Origin: Ctena decussata
Taxonomy: Eukaryota; Mollusca; Bivalvia; Lucinida; Lucinidae
Direction: 5' to 3'
DNA length: 64,000 nucleotides
Assembly (NCBI GenBank): GCA_963989385.1
Contig: OZ022498.1
Location: forward strand, 5,339,501-5,403,500
Under the pieces are notes generated by a model. The model saw only the letters and a program-made list of their open reading frames with translations. It was not told the origin of the DNA and made no database searches. Position numbers and translations under genes: made by a program. Position 1 is the stretch's first letter. Each line of letters begins with the position of its first letter. Shown piece by piece: positions 46,464 through 57,681 of the stretch.

Positions 46464-48182
46464 AACAAGAGGCCCAAATGGGCCTGATATCGCTCACCTG
46501 GCTATTGTGCAACAGGACCATTCTGATACAAAATTGGTCGAATTCCACTGAGAATTTCTCATTTTCACATTTTGCTACTTTTCGTAACAGAGGCCAACTT
46601 GCCTTGTCTTTATATATTTACTTTTGAAACACCTCAATGCAAGAATCATTTTGCCACAAATTTCATCAAAATCCATTCAGGGGTTACTGAGATATTGCCA
46701 GTTTCATGTTGTGTACTATTTTTAGTAATGGCAGATGGCGGCCATCTTGGATTGCTAAAATGTAAAAAATCGAAAAGCCTTCATGCAAGGACCATATATC
46801 AGTCATCCGGAGTCTGACACAAATTTGGTCCAATTCCATTGAGATTTTCTAATTTTCACATTTTTCTATTTTTAGTAACAGAGGCCAATATGACTGGTCT
46901 ACAGTTAGATATTTTTGAAACATCTCAATGCAAGAATCATTTTGACACAAATTTCGTCAAAATCCATTCAGCGGTTACTGAGATATTGTCATTTTCATGT
47001 TTTGTGCTATTTTTAGTAACGGCAGATGGCGGCCATCTGGGAATGCCAAATTGCAATTAATCGAAACGACTTCATGCAAGGAACATTCTGACACAAAATT
47101 GGTCCAATTCCATTCAAGGGTTCTTGAGTAATTGTCATTTTTATGGTTGTTCTATTTTTAGTAACACCAGATGGCGGCCATCTTGGAATGCCAAATTGCA
47201 ATTAATCGAAATGGCTTCATGCAAGGAACATTCTGACACAAAATTGGTCCAATTCCATTCAAGGGTTCTTGAGTAATTGTCATTTTTACGTTTGTGCTAT
47301 TTTTAATAACGGCCCCCATGGTGGCCATCTTGGATAGTCAACTGGCACAAAATTGATATAATTCCATTCAAGAACCATTTCTGACCAAATCTGGTCAGAA
47401 TTGGTTGCATTTTCTTTAGATATTGACATTTGAGCAAAATCAGCCTTGTAAACGCTAAGTAGGTCACTGTGACCTAATTCCGCTATAGATTTTTTTTATT
47501 TTTATAATTTTCAATACCAAGGTCCCACTTATGTTCCATGCAAACTTTCAACCAAATATACCAAATGGTTCTGGAGAAGAAGTTGATTTTGTTGTTTTTG
47601 CTATTTTTAGTAACGGCCGCCATCTTGGATTCTTGACCTGACCCAATTTTACAATTTTGAAACCCTGCAGTCTGGTCATGCTCCATGTGAAATTTGAGAT
47701 CCATGGGTTCAGTGGTTTTAGAGAAGAAGTTGTTTGAAGTTGTTTAAATAGGTCATTTTTTGACATTGGCATTTGAGCAAAATTACACACGTAAACAGAA
47801 AGTAGGTCACTGTGGCAAAACTCTGCTACAGATTTTTTTCATCTTAACAATTTTGAATACCAAGGTTTCACTGATGTTCCATGCCAAAATTCAGACAAAT
47901 ATACCCAGTGGTTCTGGAGAAGAAGTTATTTTGTTGTTTTTGCTATTTTTAGTAACGGTGGCCATCTTGGATTTTCAACCTGACCCAATTTTACAATTCT
48001 GAGACCCTGGAGTCAGGTCATGCTCCATGTGAAATTTGAGAACCATGGGACCACTAGTTTTACAGAAGAAGATGTTTGAATATTTGTTTTTAGGTGTTGA
48101 CGGAAGACGCACGGACGCACGACGCACGCCGGACACATTGGTATGACAATAGCTCACTATGGCCCTTCGGGCCAGGTGAGCT
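46464..48182 (-). mobile_element. Helentron-like element I
   Basis: AACAAGAGGCCCAAATGGGC and GCTCACCTGG at the left; ATGGCCCTTCGGGCCAGGTG and AGCT at the right; ACGCACGGACGCACGACGCA microsatellite at 48107. The internal units carry TAACGGCCGCCATCTTGGAT. The parent sequence on either side (GCCAAG and AAAAACAGT) is contiguous in the uninterrupted repeat at 45811, so the insertion left no clear duplication, as expected for Helitron-type transposition. Confidence 0.7.
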
Positions 48183-48756
48183 AAAAACAGTGCTTTTATA
48201 GAAGCCAGTACTAAGGTTCTTTCTGTGAAGTTTGGGCTTAATTGCATAGTTTCTGAGGAGACGATTTTTGAAATATTTTTTCTATATTAAATCATTTGGT
48301 TGCCATGGCAACCAGCCAAATGGTGCAATTGACATAAATTTCATGTGTTTGATAGAGGTCTACTAAAGGACGTTTCTGTAAAAGTTTTGTCAAAATATCT
48401 GCAGTGACATAGCAATAAATGCAAATTTTCAATTTTTCCCATACAAGTCAAAGGAAACTTTAAGTTGCTATAGCAACCAAACTTCTAAAGCGATTTGGAT
48501 AAAAAACAGCATTATTGGTTTCCCCTGCCTATAGATGCTATATATGAAATTTGGTTACAATGGGCCTTGTAGTTTCAGAGATGATGTCGTTTGAAAATGT
48601 TGATGGACGGACGACGGATGCCTGCCTATACTATAATCTCACCTGTGAGCCTTCGGCTCAGGTGAGCTAACAAGGAAAATCACAGGCTAGGGCCATGTCA
48701 GGCATGCAAACTGTGTTGTATTTAGTCTGACAATGTGTTGTGACAGTGTTCCAGGT

Positions 48757-48943
48757 AAGGAGGGGTAACAGGGATAATTTGAGGATATGTTTCCCTCTTT
48801 TTCCATTAAAACATACAATGTAACCCCTCATTATAACCGTCCTGTTAAGACAATTCTAATAAGGTGTCATAACATATGTTTTCAATGAAATATAAGAAAA
48901 AAAAACTACTTCTGACTTATCCCTGTTACCCCTTCTTATCTGA
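48757..48943. repeat. Fold-back MITE (GGGGTAACAGGGATAATT family), copy 2
   Basis: GGGGTAACAGGGATAATTTG at 48768 faces CTTATCCCTGTTACCCC ending near 48937. Central arms are more diverged than in 42417-42588. Confidence 0.6.
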
Positions 48944-49099
48944 AGCTTTTTGAATTTTCAGAATTTCTCTAATTTACAAAATAAGTGATGTCATATAAAA
49001 AGATATTTTATGTGTAGTCTGATCAGTCTTCTATTTTTGCATAAGTAATCTTTGAACCCTGGGGAATCTATAAAATGAAAAGTGAAAACACAGATCTGC

Positions 49100-49200
49100 A
49101 CCCAATCAGGCTGAAGTATTGGGACACCTTAAACCATTAATTTTCCATTTGTCCCAAATGGAAAATTAATAGTGTTTAGGTGCCCCAATATTTAAGCACA
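49100..49200. repeat. ~90-bp hairpin
   Basis: GTATTGGGACACCTTAAACC and ATTAATTTTCCATTTG are mirrored by CAAATGGAAAATTAAT and GTTTAGGTGCCCCAATATT. Probably a small MITE. Confidence 0.6.
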
Positions 49201-49261
49201 ATAGGGTAAATAGGGTAATCTGATACTGTAAGCACAACATTTAAAATATGATAGCAATCAG

Positions 49262-49469
49262 TACAGTCAACTCCCGATATCTCAAACACTGATATTTCAA
49301 AGTATCTTCTTATATCAAAGAATATATTTCCTATTTTTATTTACATTTCAATTCCTGTTATCTCAACTACTGATACCTCAAAGTAAATTTTCTGGTACCA
49401 GAAAATTTACTTTGAGATATCAGTAGTTTGGGCTAAAATTAGACTTCCACATATCGAGAGTTGACTGTA
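49262..49469. mobile_element. pogo/Tigger-like MITE touching exon 5 donor
   Basis: TA-CAGTCAACTCCCGATAT at 49262 and ATATCGAGAGTTGACTG-TA ending 49469 are TIRs with TA duplication, as in pogo-type mariners. The centre is a perfect hairpin (about 49366-49425, GATACCTCAAAGTAAATTTT mirrored). On the minus strand the element begins at intron position +9 of HTRA2 exon 5, leaving GTAAGATA. Confidence 0.7.
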
Positions 49470-49475
49470 TCTTAC

Positions 49476-49593
49476 ATGCTGCTTGGTTGTACGACTCTGC
49501 CCTCTCCACAAACTTCTTGGCATAATCTGAAGGAATAGCAAATGATATGCCATCTTTCACTGTCCAAGTGTTTATTCCAATAGCTTCACCTTC
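49476..49593 (-). CDS. HTRA2: HTRA2 exon 5
   Basis: Acceptor TCTTTTGCAG before 49593. Reads [48 protein letters not shown] is the strictly conserved end of the HtrA protease domain. Donor GCAT|GTAAGA at 49475-49474, phase 1. The pogo-like MITE follows within nine bases. Confidence 0.94.
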
Positions 49594-49639
49594 CTGCAAA
49601 AGACAAAATGGATTTTTTTACAAGATCTCCCAAATATTA

Positions 49640-52600
49640 CGAGAGGCATTTCAGAAATAGTGTAAATGAGTCTGCCACTCCTAGGAATGTTGACAGATTT
49701 TTAAAATTGATGTATTCCCTTTTAGGTTTACATATTACCCAATGGCCTTCACTCAAAACATTTGAGTCACTGGTATTTTTCTTCAAAATATGCCTTGACA
49801 ATTGTTGTTAGGGTAAGAAGAAATGGACAGAATATTTATGAGAGGACAAATTTACATTTTCTTAACTCTGGATGAACACAGCTCTGGATTGATACCTATA
49901 TTATCTGTTATGCTGAAAATATTGCAGTATGAAAAGCATTGTATCAGCTTGCTAAAACATAAGATTTACCTTGCAAGATAAGCTAATCATTGAACAATGC
50001 GCAGTTTAGATGCCGTCACTTCCTGCACTAAATTGAAATGTTTACTAAGTTGTTTAAACTTCGGTTTTGAGGTCAGTTTAAATGAAAGTGAATGTTTGAT
50101 GACATATATGAAAAAATGAATAAATAAAATGTAATTCATCATACCTGTTTTCTGTTATAAATAATCTTTTAGAGCACCTTATGCTCTTTTGTCAGTGGCC
50201 TACCTGATTTTTTATAATACGTTTCCCCACCCACCCACATATTTCAATGTCAGTATACCATATAAAACAAGTAGCCCAAAGGGCAACAATTGCTCACCTG
50301 AGAGACATTGTAAACCTATAGGGATATTTAAGATGCTCAAGGGCAGCTAACTCCACAGTCAGTGGTCCAATCAGGCTGAAAATTAAACTCATCCAAAACA
50401 TTATGTATGCCCCCATTTAATATATGCAAGTTTAAAAAGTATCCGATCAAGAGCACAATAGACAGAGCTGTCAAGGGCAGCTAACTTCGCAGTGGTTGGC
50501 CTGATCTGGCCAAAAATTTGAACTTGTTTAAGATATTATGCATTTCCTCATTATCTGCAAGTTTGAAAAGGATCAGATCAGTAGAAACCAAGAAAAAGTG
50601 GCGACATTGATTTTTTGGATGCTCAGGGCAGGTACTCCATAGTCAGCGGTGGGATCTAGCTGAAATGCTAACTAATCCAAGCTTTTATGCACATCTTCAT
50701 GACCTGCAAGTATGAAGAGGATCCGATGAAAAATGAAAATGTGACGAGTTGTTTTCTCCATTATAAGACTATGGGATTTTTTTCAAATGCTCAAGGGCAG
50801 CTAACTCCGTAGTCTGTGCTCGAATCAGGCCAAATTTTGAACTCATCCAAGCTCTTATGTATGTCATCATTACCTGCAAGTATGATAAGGATCTAATCAA
50901 AAACCTTGATTGCAGCACCCTAAAAGTCAAACTTGCTCGAGATATTGTCATCCCCTACATTTGTGTGAATTTATTTTAAAATCCATTGAGAAACGTAGGT
51001 GCTAGAGCCATGACAAAGTTTTTCTAAAAATAGCCACAGTGTCCTTGACCTTGGGCACAGCATCCTGAAAGTCGAACTTGCTTGAGATATTGTCATACCC
51101 TACATTTGTGTCAAGTTATTTCAAAATCCATGGAGAAATGAAGGTGCTAGGGCGATGACAAAGTTTTTCTAAAAATAGCCACAGTGACCTTGACCTTGGG
51201 CACAGCACCCTGAAAGTCGAACTTGCTTGAGATATTGTCATGCCCTACATTTCTGTGAATTTATTTTAAAATCCATTGAGAAATGTTGGTGCTAAAACGC
51301 TGAAAAAGTTTTTCTAAAATAGCCACAGTGACCTTGACCTTGGGCACAGCACCCTGGAAGTCAAACTTGTTTGAGATATTCCCATGCCCTACATTTGTGT
51401 GAAGTTATTTTAAAATCCATTGAGAAATGTAGGTGCTAGAGCGCTGACAAAGTTTTTCTAAAATTAGCCACAGTGACCTTGACCTTGGGCGCAGCATCCT
51501 GATAGTCGAACTTGCTCGAGATATTGTCATGCCCTACATTTGTGTGAAGTTATTTTAAAATCCGTTGAGAAATGTAGGCGCTAGAGCGATGACAAAGTTT
51601 TTCTAAAAATATGTGATGACGTTGTTTTCTCCATTATAACACTATGGGATTTTTTTCAAACGCTCAAGGGCAGCTAACTCCGTAGTCTGTGCTCGAATCC
51701 GGCCAAATTTCGAACTCATCCAAGCTCTTATGTATGTCATCATTACCTGCAAGTATGATAAGGATCTAAGCAAAAACAGTTGAGAAAAGGTGATGACGCC
51801 ATTTTCCCCATTATAACCCTATGGGATTTTTTTCAAACGCTCAAGGGCAGCTAACTCCGTAGTCTGTGCTCGAATCCGACCAAATTTCGAACTCATCCAA
51901 GCTCTTGTGCATGTTATCATTACCTGCAAGTATGATAAGGATCTAATCAAAAACAGTTGAGAAAACGTGATGACGCCGTTTTCCCCATTATAACCCTATG
52001 GGGGCTATCTGTTGCCATGGAAACCAGAGTTCTGAGCTGATCGGCACCAAAACCTAATGCAGCCTTTCCCCCACCCAAATGATGCTTCAGATAAAATTTG
52101 ATTGCAATCGGCCCACTGGTCTTTGAGATATTTATGTTTGAAAGTGTTGACGCACGCACCCACCCACGGACGGACGGACGACGGCTCGACTCCCATCCTA
52201 TAAGCTCACCTCTGAGCCTTCGGCTCAGGTGAGCTAATAACAAGTCATTCAAGTCTTTATGTGTGGAGTTTTCTTTCAATATGTCTCTCTAAATTTTGAC
52301 ATTAAACAAAGTTAAATATATTTAGTCTGTGCCTTTTTATTAGAAGATAATTTCAGTTTATTGTTTTGTATTTTAAATGAATTGCTGCTACTTTGCAACT
52401 TCCGGCATTGAGTTTGCACATGTATCATCCAGTTTCATCAGTGATTTGATGCCATCCGTAACATAATATAGTGACCTAATCATTTCAGTAATAAAATGCC
52501 TGTCATTTGTTGAAATTGGATGTGAATAAGTAAAAAATCACAGTTTATTGATATAATGCATTTATAATAACTTTGCATCTATAACCACATAGCAGAGAAA

Positions 52601-52954
52601 AGATCTCGATTATTATGTTACTTGCATAGAATCTGTAAATGATTTCTATATAACTTTTTATTTTACATTTAAAGGACAGTATTACGTGTTTCATCATTAA
52701 AATATATCATTTTCTCATTGGGCGAACAGCAACAGAACACAAGAGACTTTTAGTGAAAATGTACAGTTTCCAGTATCCATACGCTTATGATGCATAAGCA
52801 TGTGCTGTCATGCATGGGTGACTTAGGAATTCGTTTAACGCATACCGTTCTAAAGCACTTGAATTTACCTTTCCAATGATATATAAAGCCACTGCTAAAT
52901 ATCAGCCAATAGGTTACCCTGAGATCATTTACATTATTTCTGAAATGCCCCTCG
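49640..52954. mobile_element. mariner-like TIR element carrying Helentron-like element J
   Basis: TA-CGAGAGGCATTTCAGAAATA at 49638 and its inverse TATTTCTGAAATGCCCCTCG-TA (ending 52956) form about 30-bp TIRs with two mismatches and TA duplications. Removing element J (50266-52235) leaves about 1.35 kb, close to a full mariner. No DD34D transposase motif could be read, so the body is non-coding or decayed. Lies in HTRA2 intron 4. Confidence 0.55.
50266..52235 (-). mobile_element. Helentron-like element J with ~140-bp and ~180-bp arrays
   Basis: AACAAGTAGCCCAAAGGGC and GCTCACCTGAG at the left; GAGCCTTCGGCTCAGGTGAG at the right; GACGGACGGACGACGG at 52169. About five units of 138-144 bp (GCCACAGTGACCTTGACCTT, GAGATATTGTCATGCCCTAC) run from about 50895 to 51610. 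They are flanked by about 180-bp units with CTCAAGGGCAGCTAACTCCG (50788, 51660, 51840). Confidence 0.7.
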
Positions 52955-52956
52955 TA

Positions 52957-53569
52957 TAACATGCTGAAGTTCTTAAATCTTTTATACAAAACAACGAAAA
53001 AACACATTGACAATATAAGGTGATAAACATCAACAGCATGTAGAGAATAACATGAGTTATTACCCTTTCTTCATGTAAACTTAATATAAAACTGTCATTT
53101 CTCTCAGGGGCTGTGGAATGTGATTTCTGAGTTGAAGAATGTTACAATAAATCTATGTTTTCTTCAATAGAAGGATTGGTAGGAAATCTCAGAGGATAAG
53201 ACAATCAGAAAATCCCCAATTAGACTGCAAATCTTAGCACCTGGGCAAGGAATGGGAGACAGTTCTCTTTACTGGTAATAGGTCAGGAGAATTACATGTA
53301 TTTTGCAGACAAAGTAAGCAAAAATGAAGACAATTTAATAGCATCTTCTTTTGCATCCCACCAGCCCTTTTGCAAAATATATGTCTCTTACCTAAATGTT
53401 TTTTTTTTTTTTTTTTTTTGCGAACTCTCTCTATTTCCCATTAGGTGTCATTTTTCCACCATTTTTACAAAGGGGAACAACTTATGTGACCTGACTGCTT
53501 CCCTGGGTAATAAAGCCCTTCCAAAATTGGGGTCTACTCTATGCCCATTTTCTTAAGAGTTGATCTCCC
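52957..53569. other. HTRA2 intron 4, unassigned
   Basis: T-run at 53400-53419. No exon or repeat border recognised. Confidence 0.3.
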
Positions 53570-53770
53570 AGAGCTCTAGATAAGAGGGGTATTTGATGAT
53601 AATTGAGGGATGATTTTTCTTATTTCTTATTGAAACCATACATTGTGACCCCTCATCTGAACCGTCTCGATGAGACGGTTCAGATGAGGGGTCACAATGT
53701 ATGTTTTTATGCAGAATTAACAAAAATTATCCCTAATTATCACCAAATACTCCCTCTTATCTAGAGCTCT
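53570..53770. repeat. Fold-back MITE (AGAGCTCTAGATAAGAGGG family)
   Basis: The whole 200 bp is one palindrome. AGAGCTCTAGATAAGAGGGG faces CCCTCTTATCTAGAGCTCT, and the centre CATCTGAACCGTCTCGATGA is mirrored by GACGGTTCAGATG. A second copy is split: left arm at 56515-56580 and right arm ending near 57664. Confidence 0.75.
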
Positions 53771-54035
53771 GTCTCCATTGAGAAGGGAGGCAAAAATGAA
53801 AATGGCAGCTTTGTTTTCCATTCACCTAATATGTTAGTTTATAATTGTTAAACAATGTAATACTGAAAAGGAAAAAATTCTGTAAACTAATAGGTCCACT
53901 TAATTAATATTAGACCCCACTCTTGGACACTGAGGTGATTAATCTGACCCCAACTTTTCAAATACATGTAGGTCAAAATCCCCTTAGCAAACCTGCCATC
54001 TCCATCTTGAGGATCAAATACTGGCAGTGCATAAA

Positions 54036-54273
54036 TGAGCCGCGACGTGAGAAAACCAACAATGTGGTTGTGCGCCTAGGGCAGACTCAGATCAGCCTGG
54101 GCATCAGCCCAGTCTCCTCAGACTCTTTGCTAAGCGCTTAAAGGGTAGCTAAGAGTTTAAGCTACCTTCATGCGGACAGCGAAGACTCTGATCAGACTGG
54201 GCGGATGCCCAGGCTGATCTGAGTCTGCGCTGGGCGCACAACCACATTGTTGGTTTTCCCACATCGCGGCTCA
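54036..54273. mobile_element. Fold-back MITE, TGAGCCGCG family, copy 1
   Basis: TGAGCCGCGACGTGAGAAAA at the left is mirrored at the right by CCCACATCGCGGCTCA. The arms run through CCAACAATGTGGTTGTGCGC and ACTCAGATCAGCCTGGGC to a short centre (TTAAGCTACC). Lies in HTRA2 intron 4. Confidence 0.75.
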
Positions 54274-54765
54274 AATGCCATTTCACAAATAAAACTGAAG
54301 AGTCTTGCCAACTTTTTCTTGCTGTTGTTGTTGTGTTATTGTTTATCTTCCATGGTATTAAAACAACTATGGTCGTGTTGGGATGGTCAGTTAACTTAAC
54401 CACACTTTTCCTGGGCAGGCTTGCCCCTCCTAAGCAGTTAACTACTACTAAGTGCCCTTACTTTCACCAGTAGCTGACAACTGCCCTTCTTGAATCAGCA
54501 GAAGGGGTAATGAAGTAAGTGGCCGGACCAGGCAACTTTTTCTTGCACATGTCTTAATATACTGCAAAATTTCACATTAACAGTTGAGAAATGGTTTGGA
54601 CCTTCAGCTATCAATTATGAGAATTGCAAATCAAACAGTCACGGTCACCAATATTTCCTTCTGACAAAAGAAAATGAAAACAGGTATCTGCAGACATTTA
54701 ATTGATCAGATGAGAATTTTAACCTCATATGCTCTAGACACAAAAACACATGAACTCTCACTCAC

Positions 54766-54798
54766 CAGATTTATAAGTGGTCCTCCCGAATTGCCAAT
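54766..54798 (-). CDS. HTRA2: HTRA2 exon 4, 33-nt microexon with catalytic serine
   Basis: Acceptor TTTTGTTTTCAG and donor CTG|GTGAGT bound exactly 11 codons: IGNSGGPLINL. GNSGGP is the nucleophile motif of trypsin-like HtrA proteases (Ser262 here). Phase 0 on both sides, so skipping it keeps the frame but removes the active site. Exon 3 ends in TDAAIT, so the joined motif is TDAAIT-IGNSGGP. Confidence 0.93.
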
Positions 54799-55794
54799 CT
54801 GAAAACAAAAAACAAAACACTAACTTTGAAACATGGACATGTTTTGTGATTCAGTTTGCTTTGTATACAAATTTGTTTTAGCTTGCATAGATTAATTATT
54901 CAGAGCGGTTGAGTTTCAGCCATCTGAGTTGGTGACTGGTACATTTTCTCATAGCTGATTACTGGGTTCATACCCCACTCATTAGTGTATATAAATAGCA
55001 TAACATCTCTTTCAGTTTTTTTTTTTTTGTAACAAAAATGTATGGGATTTGAATTATTTCTACCACCCTTACCAGATAACACCAACTTTAGAAGGAAATG
55101 CTTTGCAATGAGCAAGTTCTACACTAGCTGGTAAGGGTGGTATAAAAAAAGTTATATCATGGTGTGTCCTCCTGAATGGGAGATAATCCACTTGCTAAAG
55201 CTTGTGGATTATCTCCTCATACAGGCGGACAAACCATTTTACAATTACTATTACTTAGCTGGTTGTTTAAGTGTATTTGAGCAAGAATCAACAGCAGAGG
55301 ATATATCAGGGGACTGTAGGAAGCACAAGCTATTAGTAGTTGATCCCTTCATACTTTCTAAATTTAACTGATTACCAAACCATCTTTGGTTGCTTTACTT
55401 TTCCCATAATCGATCATAAAACATAGCTTATTCCGAACTCTCATATATATATTTGTGAAACTTATTTCACAGTTGTGTGTCAAAGAAATCACTCTACATG
55501 AGTAACATTTCACAGTAAACATTTTACAGCTGTTACATCTGATTTTAAGGTGAACAGGTACACTTTCAAGGAAAGCAACTCTGCCTTTTTTATTTTTGCC
55601 TCCCTTGTTAATGGGGTCCAACTCTTATATGAAGGAACAGATTCCTGTAGGAGCAAATTCTTTCCTTTCTTGTGAAAGCATATTCTTATCTCTAAGAGTA
55701 GACCCCATTCTGAAAGGGTTTCATTGTTTAGAGAAGCAAACAAGAAGTAACTAAAGTTGTGAATAAACATGGTGGTATACCAACACACCATAAA
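54799..55794. repeat. HTRA2 intron 3 with inverted repeats
   Basis: CTACCACCCTTACCAG (55059) faces CTGGTAAGGGTGGTA (55127), a small MITE-like pair. GATAATCCACTTGCTAAAGC at 55181 is mirrored within 20 bp. 55540-55735 carries the GTTGACCC/GAGCAAATTCTTTCC repeat also found at 42600-43260 and 58975-59130. No exon apart from exon 4. Confidence 0.45.
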
Positions 55795-56031
55795 TGAGCC
55801 GCGACACGAGAAAACAACAATGTGGTTGTGCGCCCAGCGCAGACTCAGATCAGCCTGGCCATCCGCCCAGCCTGATCAGACTCTTCGCTGTGCGCTTAAA
55901 GGGTAGCTAAGGGTCTACGCTACCTCCATGTGGACAGCGAAGACTCTGATCAGACTGGGCGGATGCCCAGGCTGATCTGAGTCTGCGCTGGGCGCACAAC
56001 CACATTGTTGGTTTTCTCGTGTCGCGGCTCA
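55795..56031. mobile_element. Fold-back MITE, TGAGCCGCG family, copy 2
   Basis: TGAGCCGCGACACGAGAAAA is mirrored by TTTTCTCGTGTCGCGGCTCA. The arms are nearly perfect and include GTGCGCCCAGCGCAGACTCA. Directly followed by copy 3. Confidence 0.78.
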
Positions 56032-56034
56032 AAT

Positions 56035-56273
56035 GTGAGACATGACTCAAGAAAACCAACAAAGTGGTTGTGCGCCCAGCACAGACTAAGATCAGCCTGG
56101 ACATCTGCTCAGGCTGATCAGACTCTTCCCTAAGTGCTTAAAGGGTAGCTCAGGATCTAAGCTATCTCCATGCAGACAGCCAAGACTCTGATCAGACTGA
56201 ACAGATGCCCAAGCTGATCTGAGTCTCCATTGCATGCACAACCACTTTGTTGGTTTTCTCGTGTCGTGGCTCA
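56035..56273. mobile_element. Fold-back MITE, TGAGCCGCG family, copy 3
   Basis: TGAGACATGACTCAAGAAAA is mirrored by TTTTCTCGTGTCGTGGCTCA. More diverged than copy 2. Its right edge is 28 nt from the exon 3 splice donor. Confidence 0.75.
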
Positions 56274-56301
56274 TGTCTGCAAGAATAATTAGAAAGTTTA
56301 C

Positions 56302-56499
56302 CGTAATTGCTGCATCAGTCTGAATGTATCCTATATCATCTCTGTTCCTAAACCCCATTTCTTGTCCTGCCCGGTGTTTACTACTAACAATCCCAACTGT
56401 TACAGTGAACTTGAGAGACAACGGACATCCAAGGGCAACAACCCATTCTCCAGCGCGAAGGTTTGTAGAATCACCTAGTTTTATGACTGGCAAGTTTTT
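56302..56499 (-). CDS. HTRA2: HTRA2 exon 3
   Basis: Acceptor TTTATTTCAG before 56499; 66 codons, phase 0 both sides. Reads [50 protein letters not shown] and [13 protein letters not shown]. [17 protein letters not shown] and YIQTDAAI are core HtrA protease motifs. Donor ACG|GTAAAC at 56301-56300. Confidence 0.94.
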
Positions 56500-57681
56500 C
56501 TGAAATAAATGTCAGCAGAGCTCTAAGTAAGAGGGAGTATTTGATGATAATTGTGGGATAATTTTCTTATTTTAATGCTTTGAGTCCTCATTCTAAGCCA
56601 CCTTGCTGAGGTAGTTTTGAGGAACTAGTCTCAGCAACAAAATATACCATATAGACTGGCACTCCCTATTCTCACGGTACTTAAGATACAAGCAAGTCTG
56701 ACCAAATAAGGAGGACCAACAATTCAACATACTATATGTAGTTGAGCCCTCTAGTATTTCATCTTAACGCTCAAGGCATTTTTGAGTTTTCTACCTTCTG
56801 GTGAGTGTCATATTTTTATGTGCACACAGTACTACCCCAAAGTGGTGAGGCAGAAATATCGACTCCATATTCTCACGGATATGGATATTTGCCTCAACAT
56901 AAGCAAATTAAATGCAAGCAGAAATATTTCCTTATTTAAAATGTTGAGTATAACCATACTTAGATCGAACAAAGCAAGAAATAACATGATCAAACAATTA
57001 TTTTCTATTTTATTGCCACTTTTGTCATCCTGGGGTGCTCCTTGGTCACCTTTGGTGATTTTTTCACTTCTTTGGCTTTAAGAAGTCACAGAATCTTCAA
57101 AAAGAGACAGAACTGAAATCTTATGTGTTTTTATACTTTGTATTCATGAAGCCTGAGAGACAATAGAAAAATAAGGAGACATGTGTGCCTGAGGGCTTTT
57201 ATATAGCACTACCGCGAGAATATGATTGCCGCGAGAATATGGAGTAGGAGTATACATGGTAAATTTCTCGTATTCAAATTTTCGCGGTTTAGGGTCAAAC
57301 ACAAAAACATTAATTTTCACGATTTTTAATTTTTCGTGGTTAGCAATATGCGCGGAAAATATTGCTTCTTTTTCACTTGAGCCAGTTTGTTCATTAACCT
57401 GCCGCAGGGGCTGCAGGTTAATGAAAGAGCTGGTTCGAGTGAAAAGTACCAGAATTTACCGAAGCAAGCAGAAACAAAATACACTGTGCCAATTGATGAT
57501 ACTCTGTAGTAAACAGGAAATTATTTCGCAATTTTAATATTGACGATTTCTAAGTGACTGCGGAATACGGCAAAAAATGGAACATAGCAAAAATTATCAT
57601 GTATACAGTACCTTTAAACAGAATGAACAAAAATCACCGATTACTCCTTCTTATCTAGGGCTCTAATGTTTCTGATCTTTT
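56500..57681. repeat. HTRA2 intron 2 with split fold-back element
   Basis: AGAGCTCTAAGTAAGAGGGA at 56518 and TTACTCCTTCTTATCTAGGG near 57640 are the two arms of a family member like 53570-53770, separated by about 1 kb of other repeats. Within it are two ATATTCTCACGG/CCGCGAGAATATG-type inverted units (56866, 57212). A strong hairpin lies at 57374-57446 (TTTTCACTTGAGCCAG, CATTAACCTGC and their inverses). Confidence 0.45.

Larger units (their letters stand above)
43337..48669 (-). mobile_element. Helentron-like element G (outer of a three-element nest)
   Basis: The left end GAGGACCATTGGTCCTGTAG followed by CTCACCTGAG is the hairpin plus terminal repeat. The right end is GAGCCTTCGGCTCAGGTGAG after a short GGACGGACGACGG microsatellite (48603-48617). 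Between insertions it carries about five units of about 310-330 bp with TATAAGTCAATGG, CCATAGCAACCAAACTGCTA and CATTTCTGTAAAAGTTTTGT. Elements H and I are inserted in it. Confidence 0.6.
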
